Positions 49,801-62,883 of a DNA stretch of 64,000 nucleotides are shown one piece after another. Position 1 is the stretch's first letter. Every line of letters begins with the position of its first letter. This stretch comes from Todiramphus chloris collaris. Taxonomy: Eukaryota; Chordata; Aves; Coraciiformes; Alcedinidae. The stretch is from positions 25,763,865 through 25,827,864 of the forward strand of contig JANVCC010000021.1 in NCBI GenBank assembly GCA_025345505.1, given 5' to 3'. The notes under the pieces were generated by a model. The model searched no databases and was not told the DNA's origin. It saw only the letters and a program-made list of their open reading frames with translations. The position numbers and the translations under genes were made by a program.

Positions 49801-52800
49801 TTCTGACTGTGGAAAAGCAGAGATTGGTCAAGCTCTGAGCACAGGGTAAAACAGTTTTGAACCATGAGCACTGATTTCTCACTAGTAAGACAATCCAACA
49901 TTAAATGTATGGATCGTGACATCCCAAAATATATCCTGGGTTTATTAGTTTATGTTTTATTCAGGAGTTCATGCTACCACAAGGAGAAAGCTGCAAAGAG
50001 TTTGGTGGGCAGGATCAGAGCAGAAGGGGCAGTGGCTTGGGGTTGGTTCATGTGAAAACAAGATAAAGAGGAGGAGAAAGTGGCAGAAGAACTGCCCAGA
50101 AAACATCTGAAAGCCCCTTCTTTAGAGGAAATCTGATGCTCTTCATTTCTTTGTAGGTGTTAAAAAACAACGTGCATACCATGAATTTGTGCTTGTTGAA
50201 GACAATTTGTAAACCAACCAACCTTAGTATGACCCTCAATTAGGAGACCAGTTAAATACACGAGGAAACATTAATAGTTGTACTGACTTCAGGAAAGCCT
50301 AAAGTGAAAATTAGTTTAATGGCTTGCCTAATGTGGGACCAAAATGAGGAATGGGTTGCAGCTCGGAAACTGAAGTTCTATGGTTTGTGCAGAAATTTGA
50401 ATTCAGTCGAAAGCCTCACATTAAATGTGGTATCTATCATGCTAGGCAGTGTTTATGGTCAGAAATCAATTCTGGAAACATTGAATATTCTCAATTCCCA
50501 CTGAGATCAATGAAAATATAAATCAGATTCTGACTTATCTATTTCATTTAGATTCAGACTTCTACCACATTACAGCTGCTTTAAAGTCCCAAGCATGCCA
50601 AAAATTAATTTTTCAATGCTGACTCTGTACCATAACTGCATTTCATTGAACTTAATCCTTTACTTACATATGGCTGCTCATCAGCTAGGTATCTAGAAAA
50701 ACCTGTATGTACAGGGTATCTTACAAGCACTTCCACAAAAAGGGTGATACTTGACGCTCAATTTGACAAAGACATTATCCCACTTTTCTCTCACACCACT
50801 GTCATAAAATTTGTGGAAAAAAAAGTAATAAATCCATTGTCCCGGGTTACATATATGCTGCTGATCTACATATTTTGACATGCCATAAATGCCATTGGTC
50901 AGAATATGCAACAGACACCCTTCCCTTAGCTGTGACATTTTAGTACTGTGGAAGTAAGGCTGGAGTTTACATGAATAAAGAAGTTTTGGTATACAAAACA
51001 ATCTAAAAGCCCTGGATACTTGTCTGCACGGGTAGCCACCTATTATTAATTATATGCTTTTAAGGCAACTTACTAACATGGATCTGCAATTAGACCTGGC
51101 AGTACTTGTCACATTTCATTTCTGAGAATTTTGCCCATTTGGCACTGTTAGGCATCTCTCAACTCCAACATACTTAATATTGAACATTTCTTAGCTCATA
51201 TTGTATTAGCACAGGCATCCTGATTCTGTGAACTTTATTAACACATAGAGGTGCAATGAGCAAATTAAGACTAAAGGAGTATGTATTGCTCATTTGACAG
51301 AAATGGTTGTAAAACTGAACCCATTAAGGCCTTGTCTGTAGTGCTCAAGCTTAGAGTGTGCATAATTCAAGTCAATTAATGTGAACTAATTTAGTAGTAA
51401 AAGCAATCTGGGTTTAATCTGAGCTCTTCTGAAGGTTTATCCTAAATTAATGCCTGAGCTCATGTACTTAGTCTTCACTATTATTTTAAATATTCATTAA
51501 CCACAAATAACCAAGATGAGATAAGAGCACGTGATGTTATGGTTTAAATGGAAGTGGTTTTTCTTTCTGTCCTTATGCTTTTCCTACTTAAATGCAACCT
51601 GACCTCAATGTTGTCACTTTACTGTTGCCAAACTCATAGTTTAGTTATGGATGTTGAAGAAAATAATTTAAGGTTATTCAGGTAGGGTCACAGTAACATA
51701 TCCTGAACCATGGGCACATTTGCCTGGACTGCCTCCTCTAAATAGCCTTGGCTATCAAAGTAATGCAGGATATTAGCTTTGTGTTGTTCCTATGCTCACA
51801 GCTCTCAGTGTGATCACATTTACAGAATTATTTGAAAGAAAAAAAAATTAAGATGTTTTTACAAATATCATTGTATCACTATCCATAACAGCCATCTAAA
51901 ATAGAGTTTGACTGTTACTTGGATATATTCTAAGTATTCAATATGGTTTTTATTGACTGAATCAAACTCTAGGAAATATCATATTCTTATAAAGAATATG
52001 GACTTCTAAGAGTTCAAAACAAAGCTACTCTTACTGTTTATTCTTTTGCTTTTAATGAATTTTATAGTTACAATCTACAGTCTACTACTAATGACTACAG
52101 AAATTCTCCCTTTGTGAACATAAACATGTGAACAAGTGTTTTTTTGCAAACTCATTATGAACAATTTCCATACAGGGAAATAACAATAAAAGAAACTCAT
52201 TTCACATTTAGACAGCAAATCAATTAGTCTCTGGTCTCATAGATCCTAACCTAAACATAGAGAAGAAAAATATTGCAAATTTTGCAGCCTGACTGTCCCC
52301 TTATTTTTCCTGTTGTAAGTTAGAGAATCATTTAGAATTTGTGTTTTGCTCATCACTGAATCTGAGATTGGGATTCAGATAACAAAGCATGCATTTAATG
52401 TCATTTCTTTTTGCACTTCAAAGCATCCAGACTAGTACCCAGGTATTCCTTTTGAAGATCTCAGGGCTCTCATTGGCCCCATGTTACATCCACCTGCCCA
52501 TACGGACATCTTTTTTTCCAGAAAGGAAAAAAACTGTATCACTGTTTCATCCTTTATGTGCTGCAAAGATGTTAAACTTAACTACAAATTTTTTACCACA
52601 GTTTGATATGTAGGAAAGGGATGTTGCCTTATTCATTTCTTTAAACCATTAGCTTCACTTCTGCTGTCTTGTACTTTTTATGGAAAGAAGGATAATAACT
52701 TCTAGGAATTTTTATGCCTTCAAATTGTTGGGTTTGGAACACATTAATATTTTTAGAAGTTAGGTACTAGTAAGGAAATTATCTCTGGTTTGAGTATGAA

Positions 52801-54048
52801 GCACTCTAATGTTTAAATTTCAGACTTACAAAGTAATAGAACAGCTGTACACAGATTTTCTTCAACCGTCCTATTAAACACAAGTAAAATTGCTCTCTCA
52901 TTTCACAACCTGTGAAGAGTGAACAGTACCATCTTTTTAGATCTGTGTTCAGTCTTTCTGGATCCTAACGAAATCATTCTTTATATACCTAACCATCTTT
53001 TCTGAATCTGGCCCTAAGAGTATATATTCATAGTTGAACAATATTCCCAGCAAACTATAAATATCAGTGTTTCAATGGGAAAAGATTTACAAGTCTTAAT
53101 TAGACAATATCTAAAACTTCAAGGTACATACTTCAGTGTTCTACAAAAGCAATTTTTTGGCTATCACCTTCGTACCTGTCTTTTTACAAAATGAGCAACC
53201 AAAAATACTTTTTTTTTGCATGTGAAATCTCCTTGCTTAATTGTTAATAGTGCACCTCATATATATCTCATTCTCTTTACAAACTTCTTTTCAATAAACT
53301 ACATTTGTCACTTCTAGCTATAAATGTAGTTAAATACAGCTATTTGGGGAGTTATAAAAAAAGAATAATTTGAAAAAACTTATTTAAGGTCAGGAATGCA
53401 AGATTTCTCTCAAGTGATTTAAGGTGAGGTTTTTTTCCTGCTTCTTTAGACAAGATTTTTCATTTAAAAAAATAATGTATAGATCAAATATCAAATATTA
53501 ATAAATTGTGTAATGAAGTGGGATGACTTCTGAGTTACTACTAGAACACCCTATATTTCATTTACTAAAACCTGAGGAAGGCTATTTGTGACATGAGGGA
53601 TAACTGCAAAACACTGTCCTTCACTACTACCACATCAGCTCAGTAAACTTTTATGAGCTGTATTTAAAAGATGTTTTTGGTGGTAGATCAGCAATGACCA
53701 AGAAGCAGTACAGCTCATGGGAAAGTCTGAGCATGTTGATCACTCACAGTAGAGAGCAACTACAGAAATTTCATTACAAAGAACAGTGAGGCAACTAGGA
53801 AGTGGGAAAAGCAACACAAGAGTGTGAAGCTTATACAAAGCTGAAAGGATCAAAAATACCTAAAAATAAAATTTAGGTGGATGAGGATGGGGAGATTAAA
53901 AAAAAAAAAAAAATCCTTAACTTTCCTTATATCAGTGAGCCCAGAGAATAGTTTAGGAAAGGGGGATAGAGGTTTCATTTTCCAAAAATACATTTGGATT
54001 TCTTGTCACTTAGGTCATTAAACTTAGCTAATGAAAACCAAAACATTT
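46883..54048. other. Unique AT-rich sequence, no gene seen
   Basis: It contains A16 (53898-53913). A palindromic-repeat-like phrase occurs near 50490-50535. A - strand CATTTCAG/GTAAG donor-like site at 47285 and two donor-like sites at 48949 and 49019 have no exon I could define. No gene was recognised. Confidence 0.4.
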
Positions 54049-54070
54049 TGTGTGTGTGTGTGTGTGTGTG
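54049..54070. repeat. (TG)11 microsatellite
   Basis: Eleven uninterrupted TG units. Probably length-variable between individuals. Confidence 0.95.
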
Positions 54071-55482
54071 TATGACAGCTACTCTGATTTAAAATGAGAG
54101 AATACGATTCTTATGAAGAAACACATGTGAAAATTAGTCTTTGCTGACCTCTACTCCTGCCACTCTCTAGGTTTGTGCTCAAAAAAGTTGCAAAAATCTA
54201 AAACATTATAGACCCTCATGATAGGGATATATACCCCAAGAATATTTTCATCTTAAAAACATCTAAATCCACTGTTCAGGAAACAGGAATGACTTATCCC
54301 AACTGCCTTCACTGTTGATCTGACTAATCACTGCTATATGATTAATGAATGGTTTTGTTCTGTGTAAGACTCCCCCACATGGAAAAAATAATGCTCACTG
54401 AACTCTAGAAATCATTAGCAGTTATTACCAGTCTCATATAGTTAGATACTCTTTTGATTTAGCTATAAAAATTGTGAAGGATATTTCCATACTGCAAGTA
54501 ATCCCTGTCTGGTAGAGAAATATATCCTACACATCATTTTCACAGCTCTGTCAGTGGTAGTATTTGAACAGGCATTATCACTTAGGTGTCAATCAGGGAT
54601 GCTGACTTCATTGTATTCTCTTGCAACAAGAACTTTTGTATGCACATCTATGGTGACCATGCTGCACAGGTGCTGTTCTGTTCTTTTACCCTATTTTGAA
54701 AGTCATCAACTTCCTTTAACGTCATCTCTGATACTGTTTTTCAAAGGGACAAATGAGCTTCATGTGTTGGCAGAGAGAATTCATTTTTCTCATGACACAT
54801 ACAGAGACACTCTGAGTTAGCAAGAGGATTTTAGGACATTTTGAAATATCTTTTCAACATGAATGAGTACTTAGTTTTAACAAATGTAGACCAGGTTTTT
54901 CATGGCGATCTTTTCAACTGCAACATATTAATGTCCATGTGTCCATGTAAGAAAAACAAACCAAGTCTAATGATGTAAGGATTATCTACATGCATTAGTT
55001 AAATCACAAAAGGTGAGTTGTGAATAGGAACTGATGTTGTTTCAAAAATGTCAGTACTGTATTCTGGATGACATACATCTTTTTCCATCTTAATGTATGC
55101 CATTTTGAAAATTACTTAAGACAAAACGAGAAAAATCTCCCCCCCTTCTTTTTCACAAAGACAAGCCTTCTAAGACACTAATCACCACTACTGTACCTAA
55201 CTATATCTTTCTTGGGGGGGAGAATAACTATTCTCCTTTGCTTATAGAATGGGAAAAAAGAAGAGAAGATGAACTATAATGTCTATTATTAAATACTTAA
55301 GATGTCTTCAGATATCATAACAGTAGTGACCTTCATAATCATTGTGATAAACAGAAAATACAAACAAGAAATTTCTGGCAGGATTTTTATTTGTTTCCCT
55401 TTGTTCTTGACCAAATTCCTGACTTACCTGTTCTCTTTTGCTGGCCTAAATATTATCAGTGACTATTTGAAATCTCAAGGGC
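54071..55482. other. Unique AT-rich sequence, no gene seen
   Basis: No gene or repeat was recognised. A - strand AATAAA at 55386-55391 lies about 95 nt beyond the stop of the next entry. Confidence 0.4.
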
Positions 55483-55623
55483 CTAATCAACTTTATTTTT
55501 CAGAGCTTCAGAAGGCTTAGACTTATCTTGTTGCTGGTATTGTTTCAGAGCCAGCTGATCCACCTTAATGTTTTCTATTTGGAAGTGGTCACTGATCATC
55601 TTGTCTTGGTGCTTCCTTTCATC
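55483..55623 (-). other. Candidate terminal coding exon on - strand, unidentified
   Basis: On the - strand, TATATTTCTCAG precedes 46 open codons and a TAG. The peptide begins DERKHQDKMISDHFQIENIK and is hydrophilic, with a QQQ and many K/E/D residues, unlike the F/L/I-rich frames typical of AT-rich noise. A canonical AATAAA (55386-55391) lies about 95 nt past the stop, as expected for a last exon. Upstream of the splice-like site the frame runs back only to an in-frame stop just before a possible ATG at 55668, so an unspliced 61-codon ORF is an alternative. No family is recognised. The polypyrimidine tract is weak. Confidence 0.25.
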
Positions 55624-56818
55624 CTGAGAAATATATCTATCCCAGACTATGGATCTCCATTTTCTCATCTACAATACCCTTTTACATTGACCTTAGACCA
55701 GGGTCTACACTATATGAAAAAGGTTTTTCATTACCACTATATGATCCCTCTTCTGACACTGGTTTTTGGAGAATCTGGCTACAAACTAATCAGAATCAGG
55801 TTTTTATGACAAGTCAAATAAATTATAGCAAATGATCCGCCCTTGTGAGCTCAGTAATTCTTGAGTAAACAGTTTAGTGTAAATTCTCCTAGGGACTTCA
55901 GCAGGGTTAGGATTTTGCACTAGTTTTGGAAAAGATGAGATATGGCAGTGTCTCAGAGACATAGTAAGACATGAAACATCTCTCATGAACTACAGAAGAC
56001 TTCGCTAATATATTAAGATTACCTATATTTCACTGTAACAACAGTACATATTTGCAGCTTCTGACCTGTCTCACTATTTAAATACAAGTATTTTAATATA
56101 TAGTTTGTAGCATTTTATCCACAGCTCTGAAACATCCATACAGCATATCGTAATATATCTTCCAGTGCTAAGTTTTGCTTTAACACATGTATTAGATATA
56201 CCTATTGATGTCAATGGGAACGGGGTGCAAGCAACTGAGTAAAAGATTTGACCTCAAAAGATACAAGAGTCTAATTTAGCTTTCACTGCCTGAATCACTC
56301 TGTGGTATTTTCACCCCTTCTATTAACTTATCAAACCTTCTACATTGAATGCAGAAAAGAAGTTGCTTGCAGACTAATGAACAAGCCTTGCCAAGTATAA
56401 ACTTACAGTAGAGTTTCTCATTTAACTGGCTGTGTTCTTATTAGCAGTCAGTTGTTCATGCTTTCATAAAGTACTCATCAGTGTTGATCTGAAACACATC
56501 TTTCCATTTTTATCCTGTCATGCTCTGAGCAATGCTTAGTAGATAATTCCAGTCTCTTAATCACAGAGTTGTTAAAACGTGCAATAATCAAGATCACCAA
56601 AGCTAGAGACAATGAAGTACAATGGAAACAGCCAGTGAACTCATATAATAGAACTCTGTCCTACTCTTACATGTGTCAATTAGCAGTTATTAGATTGTGC
56701 AGATCACAGCTCTTATTATAATGAGTCTTCAGTAGATGGGAGGCCAGAGATGATTTTGTTAGATGAAGATTTTGCTATATTTGTTCAGCAACACTTATAA
56801 AAATAGGTTAACACAGGC
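55624..56818. other. Unique sequence, palindromic repeat trace
   Basis: Around 56200-56250 the phrase 'attgatgtcaatgggaac ... gagtaaa' resembles the same ancient palindromic repeat type seen at 12045 and 63581. No gene was seen. Confidence 0.35.
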
Positions 56819-56867
56819 AGTTTGTTTGTTTTTGGTTTTGGTTTTGGTTTTGGTTTTGGTTTTTTTC
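56819..56867. repeat. (GGTTTT)5 low-complexity repeat
   Basis: Five perfect GGTTTT units (56834-56863) in T/G-rich sequence. It resembles a ciliate telomere unit only by coincidence. Vertebrate telomeres use TTAGGG. Confidence 0.9.
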
Positions 56868-58594
56868 TGTTTATATTAGCTTTTCTCTAAGTTTTCTCTG
56901 TATGTTTTTACAGATGTTAAAAAAGAGCTCTACTAATAACACTCTTTCTGGCTGGGACTCCATTTTTTTTTCATAGTCTCAAATCCAAAGGGGTCCCAGA
57001 GATGCCAAATGTGGTTCTTGATTTTGAACACCATTTTTGGGCACTGCTGTTGTACAGAAGTAAAGGGTAATCAGCTCTGTGCAGACCAACACATTTATCT
57101 GTGCTTTTTCATCAGATCAAAGATGAAAAATTAAAGTTTTCTTTCATTATCTTCTATAGAGATGCTTCTAAACTCCTCATCTTGACTTTAAAAACAAAGT
57201 TTAACTAGAGTACACTAAGTAGTTGTTTTTACCAGCTGCACCCTGGCAAAATGCTCTATAGGACTGGTATCTTGCTCCTTTCCCTTGATCTCAATACTTC
57301 TACAAACTTAGCATGCAGAAAATGATCTCATCAAAAGAGGATTCACAATCCAGCAAGGCTTTTGCAAGACTTTCAAAACATGAGCATATGTTTTCCTGAT
57401 ACATATTTTGTGCCAGAAAGGGTGTAATGAGTCATCACCTCTGCAATATTTAATAACTCAATTAATGTAAAGACTCTTTCAACCTTTTTGCTGCTAGTAA
57501 ACCTGTTATACTTTAAAATAAAATATTTATCTGATCAGCCTTGCCAAAATATGCTACTTAATAGGTCGTGTGGGTATGTTGCTCCTAGCTGGTCACTCTA
57601 AAAACTTTCATAGTGCTTAATGACTGATCATCAAAAAGTTCTATGCATCAGGTTTTTTCTTGGCATTAACATGGGCTAACAACAAAAACAATATTTAACA
57701 TGCATTAATTAAGTAAAGCCATTCAGTATGGTAAAACCCCTAGGTATACTTGAAATCAGTGGGAGATTTTTTCCTGACTTTGGTGAGTATTGTGGCAGGC
57801 CAAAGGGCATGGGTGTTTGTTTCGTGCTAACAACATCTGAGACTATCACTCTGTATCATAAAAACATGACACAGCAGCCTTGCAATGAGAGGTGTGTTTT
57901 TTTCAGTTGAGAGGAGTGCAACAAAATTCCCAACACTAAACTTGTAGCCCACTTGCTTGTAGCATCTGTCTGAAAGTTAGTTTCCATACCCTGATTGAGA
58001 TGGAGCCTTGAGGGGACATTTGTTTACTATGGGCTGATTGGTGTCAATAAAAGCCCTCATCATGCAATAAACTTGATTTAAACTGTTAAATGCTTTTCTG
58101 CATACACTAGTGTTTAAAAGAGAAATTTAAATAATTCATTGCTTAATATTGTTCACTGTTCACTGTATGCCATAGCAAAGTGCCTATATGATTATATGGA
58201 TGAGAAACAACTTCATGCTTTTAAGTATCTCTCTTTCAACTTTTTACTACTTGTTTAATCATATGCTCAAAAGTATCCATGGCTTGAACATGGGGATTTT
58301 AGCAGAGACATGGCTGGTATGAGAGGACTTATAAACATTTCAGGTAACAACATGGCATGGTCCACTGTATAAATCTTCTGTTCTACACAGTATGTCCACC
58401 TTAATTTCTTATGTGAAAATAATAATGATTTCACAGTCTGAAAGGCTATGTAATGAACTTTGACATTTGGGTTACATCTGGAACTAAATAGTCAAAGTGC
58501 TACAGTGGTAGCTTCACTGACCATTTTAACAGAAAGAAGAATATCAAAAGGAAAAGTAATATATATGACATATATTTTGGTGCTCATTAAGAAA
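56868..58594. other. Unique AT-rich sequence, palindromic repeat trace
   Basis: 57749-57790 ('acttgaaatcagtgggag ... cctgactttggtgag') looks like a decayed copy of the ancient palindromic repeat type. No gene was recognised. Confidence 0.35.
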
Positions 58595-59162
58595 AGTGTG
58601 GCCAGTAGGCCAAGGAAGGTCATCCTTCTCCTCTATTCTTCCCTGGTGAGGCTGCCTCTGGAATACTATGTCAAGCTCCACGCTCTCCAGTTCAAGAGAG
58701 ACAGGGAACTACTGAATAGAGTCAAGCAGAGGGCAGTGAAGATGGTTGGAGGACTGGACCATCTCTCTTATGAGGAAAGGTTGAGAAATCTGGGATTATT
58801 TAGCTTGGGAAAGACTGAGAAGAGACCTTATCAATGTCTTTAAATGTCTAAAGGATAGACACAAGGATGATGGAGCCAGACTCTTTACAGTAGTGCCCAA
58901 TGACAGGATAAATGGAAACAGGCACAAGCTGGAACACAGGAGGTTCCATCTAAATATAAGGAGAAAATTCTTTACTGTGAGAGTGAGTAAGCCCTGGAAT
59001 AGGCTGCCCAGGGAGCTTGTGGCATCTCCTTCTCTGGAAATATTCCAAACCCATCTCAATGCAATCCTGTGTAATGTGCTCTAGGCAAATCTGCTGATTG
59101 GACTGGATGATCTCTAGAGGTCCCTTCCAACTCCAACAATTCTGTGATTCTGTGTTTCTATG
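58595..59162 (+). mobile_element. CR1 LINE, 5'-truncated, 3' end (+)
   Basis: It opens in the C-terminal part of CR1 ORF2 ('gtgaggctgcctctggaatac', 58646) and continues uninterrupted through 'cacaagctggaacacaggag' (58922) and 'aggctgcccagggagcttgt' (59001) to GATGATCTCTAGAGGTCCCTTCC. It ends with ATTCTGTGATTCTGTG-type repeats (59139-59162). The frame is broken. Its 3' end is the same subfamily type as the copy at 17115-17985 and is the better preserved of the two. Confidence 0.95.
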
Positions 59163-61780
59163 ACATTATTTGTTGACACCATTTCCATATGACGAGCTCT
59201 TACTCAAAGGACCTGTCATCCTAGCTTCTCGCTTTTCATTTAAATAATTATTCAACACCTTTATACAGTGAATAACATCTGTTTCCCAAACTGCATCTAC
59301 ACATTTCCACCAGTACCACCTTGTTTTCTGTATTATTATGAGATCAGTATGACTGCTGAAGTTTTTGTCTTGCTTATGCTGAAACAAAACCTTCTGCAGC
59401 ATTAGTAAACTTTTGTTTTGTCTAGAATAGATCTCCAACACTAAACTACTTTTTCTGCCTGGTTCTGCAATGTTTCTGTTTGAAAAGCCTTCAAAACTGC
59501 TAAGACACTGACTGATTGTCAGGAAAGCACTTACTTGCAGATTGACTTGATAAAATCTCTACTTTCTATGATTCCATTTTTGTATCAATGTTAACATAAC
59601 TCTCGTCAAACTTCTAGACCATAGCTTGTGAAATAATAGGTTTTGGACATTATCTACCACTGCATTGAATAAAACAAAATTCAGAGTGAGCCTTTTTCTT
59701 AATTTATTTAAGATTTCCTGTGGTATTTTCATGAGATCTGTAAGAAGCTAGGCAAAGCTAATGAAAAGCTGTAATTACGGAGTTTTGACCTCTGTCTCGG
59801 CCTGTGCTCTGTGTGCCATAGCAATGTGCCTGTAGCTATGAATGCCCTGAAATCACAGCAATAAGTGAAAGCTGAACAGATTCAACTTTTCTGTTGCCAA
59901 GATAAGTATTGTTATTAGGTAATGAAAACTAAAGTTTTACCTTCTGTTGAAGCCCTAACCTACAGTATCATGTTAGGCAGCTGGATGTGTGCTGTGTAGA
60001 CCATAAATTCACACAGTATTTGTTCTTCAGTTATTAGATGCAGAAAACCCAGTCATTCTCTGCAGTCATCTGATTGCAGCTGCCACTCTGCATGTTGTGT
60101 AACACAATATGGGTAAAGATTTGTCCTGTAGCTTGTTGGTAGGGCAATCAGATTTTGCAGTTCTATAACCTGAAGAACATCAATGTCCTAATATGCCAGT
60201 TTTACTGTGTTATATATGTGGAGAGTCAAAGGTAAATTCAATGTAAATCTGATTTAGGCTGTCAATAACCTGAATTATGCTCTTTCCCCACCTCTGCTTT
60301 CTGTCCTCACCTTTAATATCTAGAGCATCACTAAATTCTAACAACCTTGTTTGGGCAGTGCAATGCCATATAACATGTTTTGCAAGACCTATAAGGAAAA
60401 GTAAAGCTCTGAGGTCCATTTTCCCCTAGAAATGATCATAGTAAAGTGTACTGTCTTCAATTTTTGCTCTCTGTATTGCCTTTAGCCACACTGGATAGCA
60501 GACATACTGTGCTCCTGTCCTTTTTAAAGACAGGTCCAAAAACCTGCAAGAATTAATTTCTATCCATTTCATGAAGTGTGCACAAAAGCTACCTTCAGTA
60601 TCTGAACTCTGGAATGTTTCAGGAAAAAATGCACCCTACAGGTAATGAAAAGACAATTATAATTTATGCTCAATCAGCTAATCTGTATAGAAATTGATAA
60701 ACCTAGGCTGTCAAAAGATTCCAAGAAAATTTCATACAGTGGAGAAAAGCCAACCATGTTTTTCCAATTTTTAATTCTTAAAATATGTTCAAGGCAGATC
60801 AGTTAATGTTTAGGAGAAAATAAAACAAAAAAAAAGGTTATCATAACTGAGCAAAGATTAAGAAACTAAGTATTTCCATCATTAGTCGTAGATGATCCTT
60901 TCAAAACAGAACACACCAATAGCAGAGGGTCTTGCCCATGTCCCTGCAAACTCACATAATTAAAACAGTAAATTTAACATTTTGAAAGTGTAAACAATAA
61001 TTCTGTTTCCAAATCTGGATGACTAACTCCTGTTAACTTATACTCAGGGCATACGTGCTGGCTATGGTCAACACATCTGCCTCTGCTTCCAAGGAGGTTA
61101 TGTAGAATTGTCAGGGTGAGTCCAGGAAGGAAGGGACATTTTTTATTGTGCAGCTGTCAAGTCATCACATTGACCAGCTGATGTTAAGATCAATTTCTCT
61201 TTTAGGAGGTGTATCTCTTGCACTTGATTATGAATGGGAGGAATAAGGACAAGAGAGGGCAGTGAATGGTATGAGCATGAGCATGCAGGAGGTAATGAGT
61301 GACCAAAAGAAGTTAAAGAAGGTGATACAAACCTGTCAGTTTTGTCTGAAACATTGATGGCAAGATGTGAAAAACAGGAGATAGTTCATATGAAAAATCT
61401 CTAACCTCCTATAGAAAGCTGAAATGCAGGCTTGTTTATATGCCCCACAACACAGAGAAACACAACAGAAGAAGGAAAGCTGCACTGATTTATTGGAATT
61501 TACACCTGTTGGGCATTTGGCTTGACATTAGACAAAATTTAAATTCTATGGACTGTCTTCCTATTGCCCCATCAAGACACCAGTAGACAGTGGTGTCTGA
61601 GTTCTGTGTTTTTGCAAATTAAAAATCCTCACCCTGTGCAGGACAGATCTTTCTCAGCTGTCTTTTTCCTTCCAAGCTCCACCCCACTTTGAGTTTCAAC
61701 TTGTTTTAAGGGTAAGTGTAAACAGACATTTAAACCAGTAACAGGTGTTCTCAGAGAGGCATGTTTTTGTTTCATTCCAG
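59163..61780. other. Unique sequence, possible conserved block near 59.75-59.9 kb
   Basis: No gene or repeat family was recognised. 59720-59920 includes homeodomain-type TAATTA cores and non-repetitive texture, which may mark a conserved non-coding element. This is impression only. Confidence 0.35.
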
Positions 61781-62158
61781 GAGGATGAGGTTTGTGACCG
61801 TCCGCATTTCCTTCCCTTATATGACCAGGACCTTCCAGGCAGGAAAGTTGTACTGAGCCTGTGTCAGCCAGCAAAAGCAAAATTCACTAAGGGGATTCAC
61901 AGTATCACCCTGGAGGTCTTTGCAGAGAATAATATTGAGACAGGTCATGAAAAATATTGGCCTGACATCTGCAGACTCCCAAATGGGCAGTGTGTGCTAC
62001 ATGCTCCGCAGGCAAATGCACATATGAAGAGGAATGGGCTGATATTCCCTAAACTCCCTCTCTCCTGCTGTTCTCAACAACAATTGCACTTCCATTCATC
62101 TCTTACCTGTGTGTACAGGGCCAGCACCAAGACTGTAACAGGCAGCTGGTACACATGA
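61781..62158 (+). other. Candidate terminal exon with 125-codon frame, unidentified
   Basis: A good 3' splice site (GTTTTTGTTTCATTCCAG-type, ending at 61780) is followed by 125 open codons and TGA. A variant poly(A) signal ATTAAA lies at 62203-62208, 45 nt past the stop. The peptide starts EDEVCDRPHFLPLYDQDLPG and is compositionally balanced with nine cysteines spread along it. The block is less AT-rich than its surroundings. I recognise no domain. Frames of this length are expected a few times by chance in 64 kb over six frames, so the splice and poly(A) context is what lifts it above noise. Confidence 0.28.
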
Positions 62159-62648
62159 AGCCAGTTTTCCTTTCTTTGTGCCAGAACAAATCTAAGGTCT
62201 TTATTAAAAACAGGAAGAGGGGGATGGGGGCACAGCTGAGAAAAATGTCATGTCTAAATATAGGTTAGGTAAAATAAGGGTAAAAAAGAAGGAGTTGTCA
62301 TTAAACTGTTGATCTGCAAATCCACAATTTCCACTGAAAAACCCCAATATATTCATGCAAAAACCCTATAGAGATATTTTCACTTTCTCCAAACTCCTCT
62401 GTCTCCACAAAATTTAATATGAAAATTCCGGATGATCCTTTTCTTTTTGTCCTCTTCCTTGACTAGGTCTAATCCTTATCCTACTGGAGCCCTTGGCTGT
62501 GTTCCACCATGACCACTGTCCCCAGTGCATTTTATTTTAGTCACTAGGCTTGTTGCTGAAATCACAATATCTTTGCAATCATAATTATATTTCAACTTTC
62601 CACCTTCCCTCACCACTTTAGTAGCACAATAGCTGTGCTCCTTTTCAG
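62159..62648. other. Unique sequence between two candidate exons
   Basis: No repeat or gene seen. It ends in the CTGTGCTCCTTTTCAG splice-like tract of the next entry. Confidence 0.4.
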
Positions 62649-62883
62649 GGAAACTAGCCCTTTTCCCTTGGTCAGTCTGGATACTTTTGGGAGTTCCTCC
62701 CAGAGATCTTCTGCAGATGTGAGCTCAGCTACTAAGAATGGCTGGGCACGGTCCCAAGTTTTTAGCTCAGCACATGACCCTTCCCAGAGAGAAGACCTCC
62801 AGTCTGTGTCCCAGGCCACATCTCTCCTGCTAGCACAAACTAGTCCAAATGCATTCTGCCAAGAGCAAATCCACTGGGACTAA
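62649..62883 (+). other. Candidate exon, Ser/Gln-rich frame, weak
   Basis: After a pyrimidine-rich CAG the frame is open for about 77 codons to TAA. The peptide is rich in Ser, Gln and Thr (for example DTFGSSSQRSSADVSSATK), resembling disordered protein. No homology, no nearby poly(A) signal, and a - strand frame overlaps it. Evidence is weak. Confidence 0.15.

Noticed and set aside
54554-54820. 88-codon + strand frame
   Set aside because: No splice context, mixed hydrophobic composition, no recognised domain.
56834-56863. GGTTTT repeats as possible telomeric sequence
   Set aside because: Vertebrate telomeres are TTAGGG. Five units inside T/G-rich sequence are an ordinary low-complexity tract.
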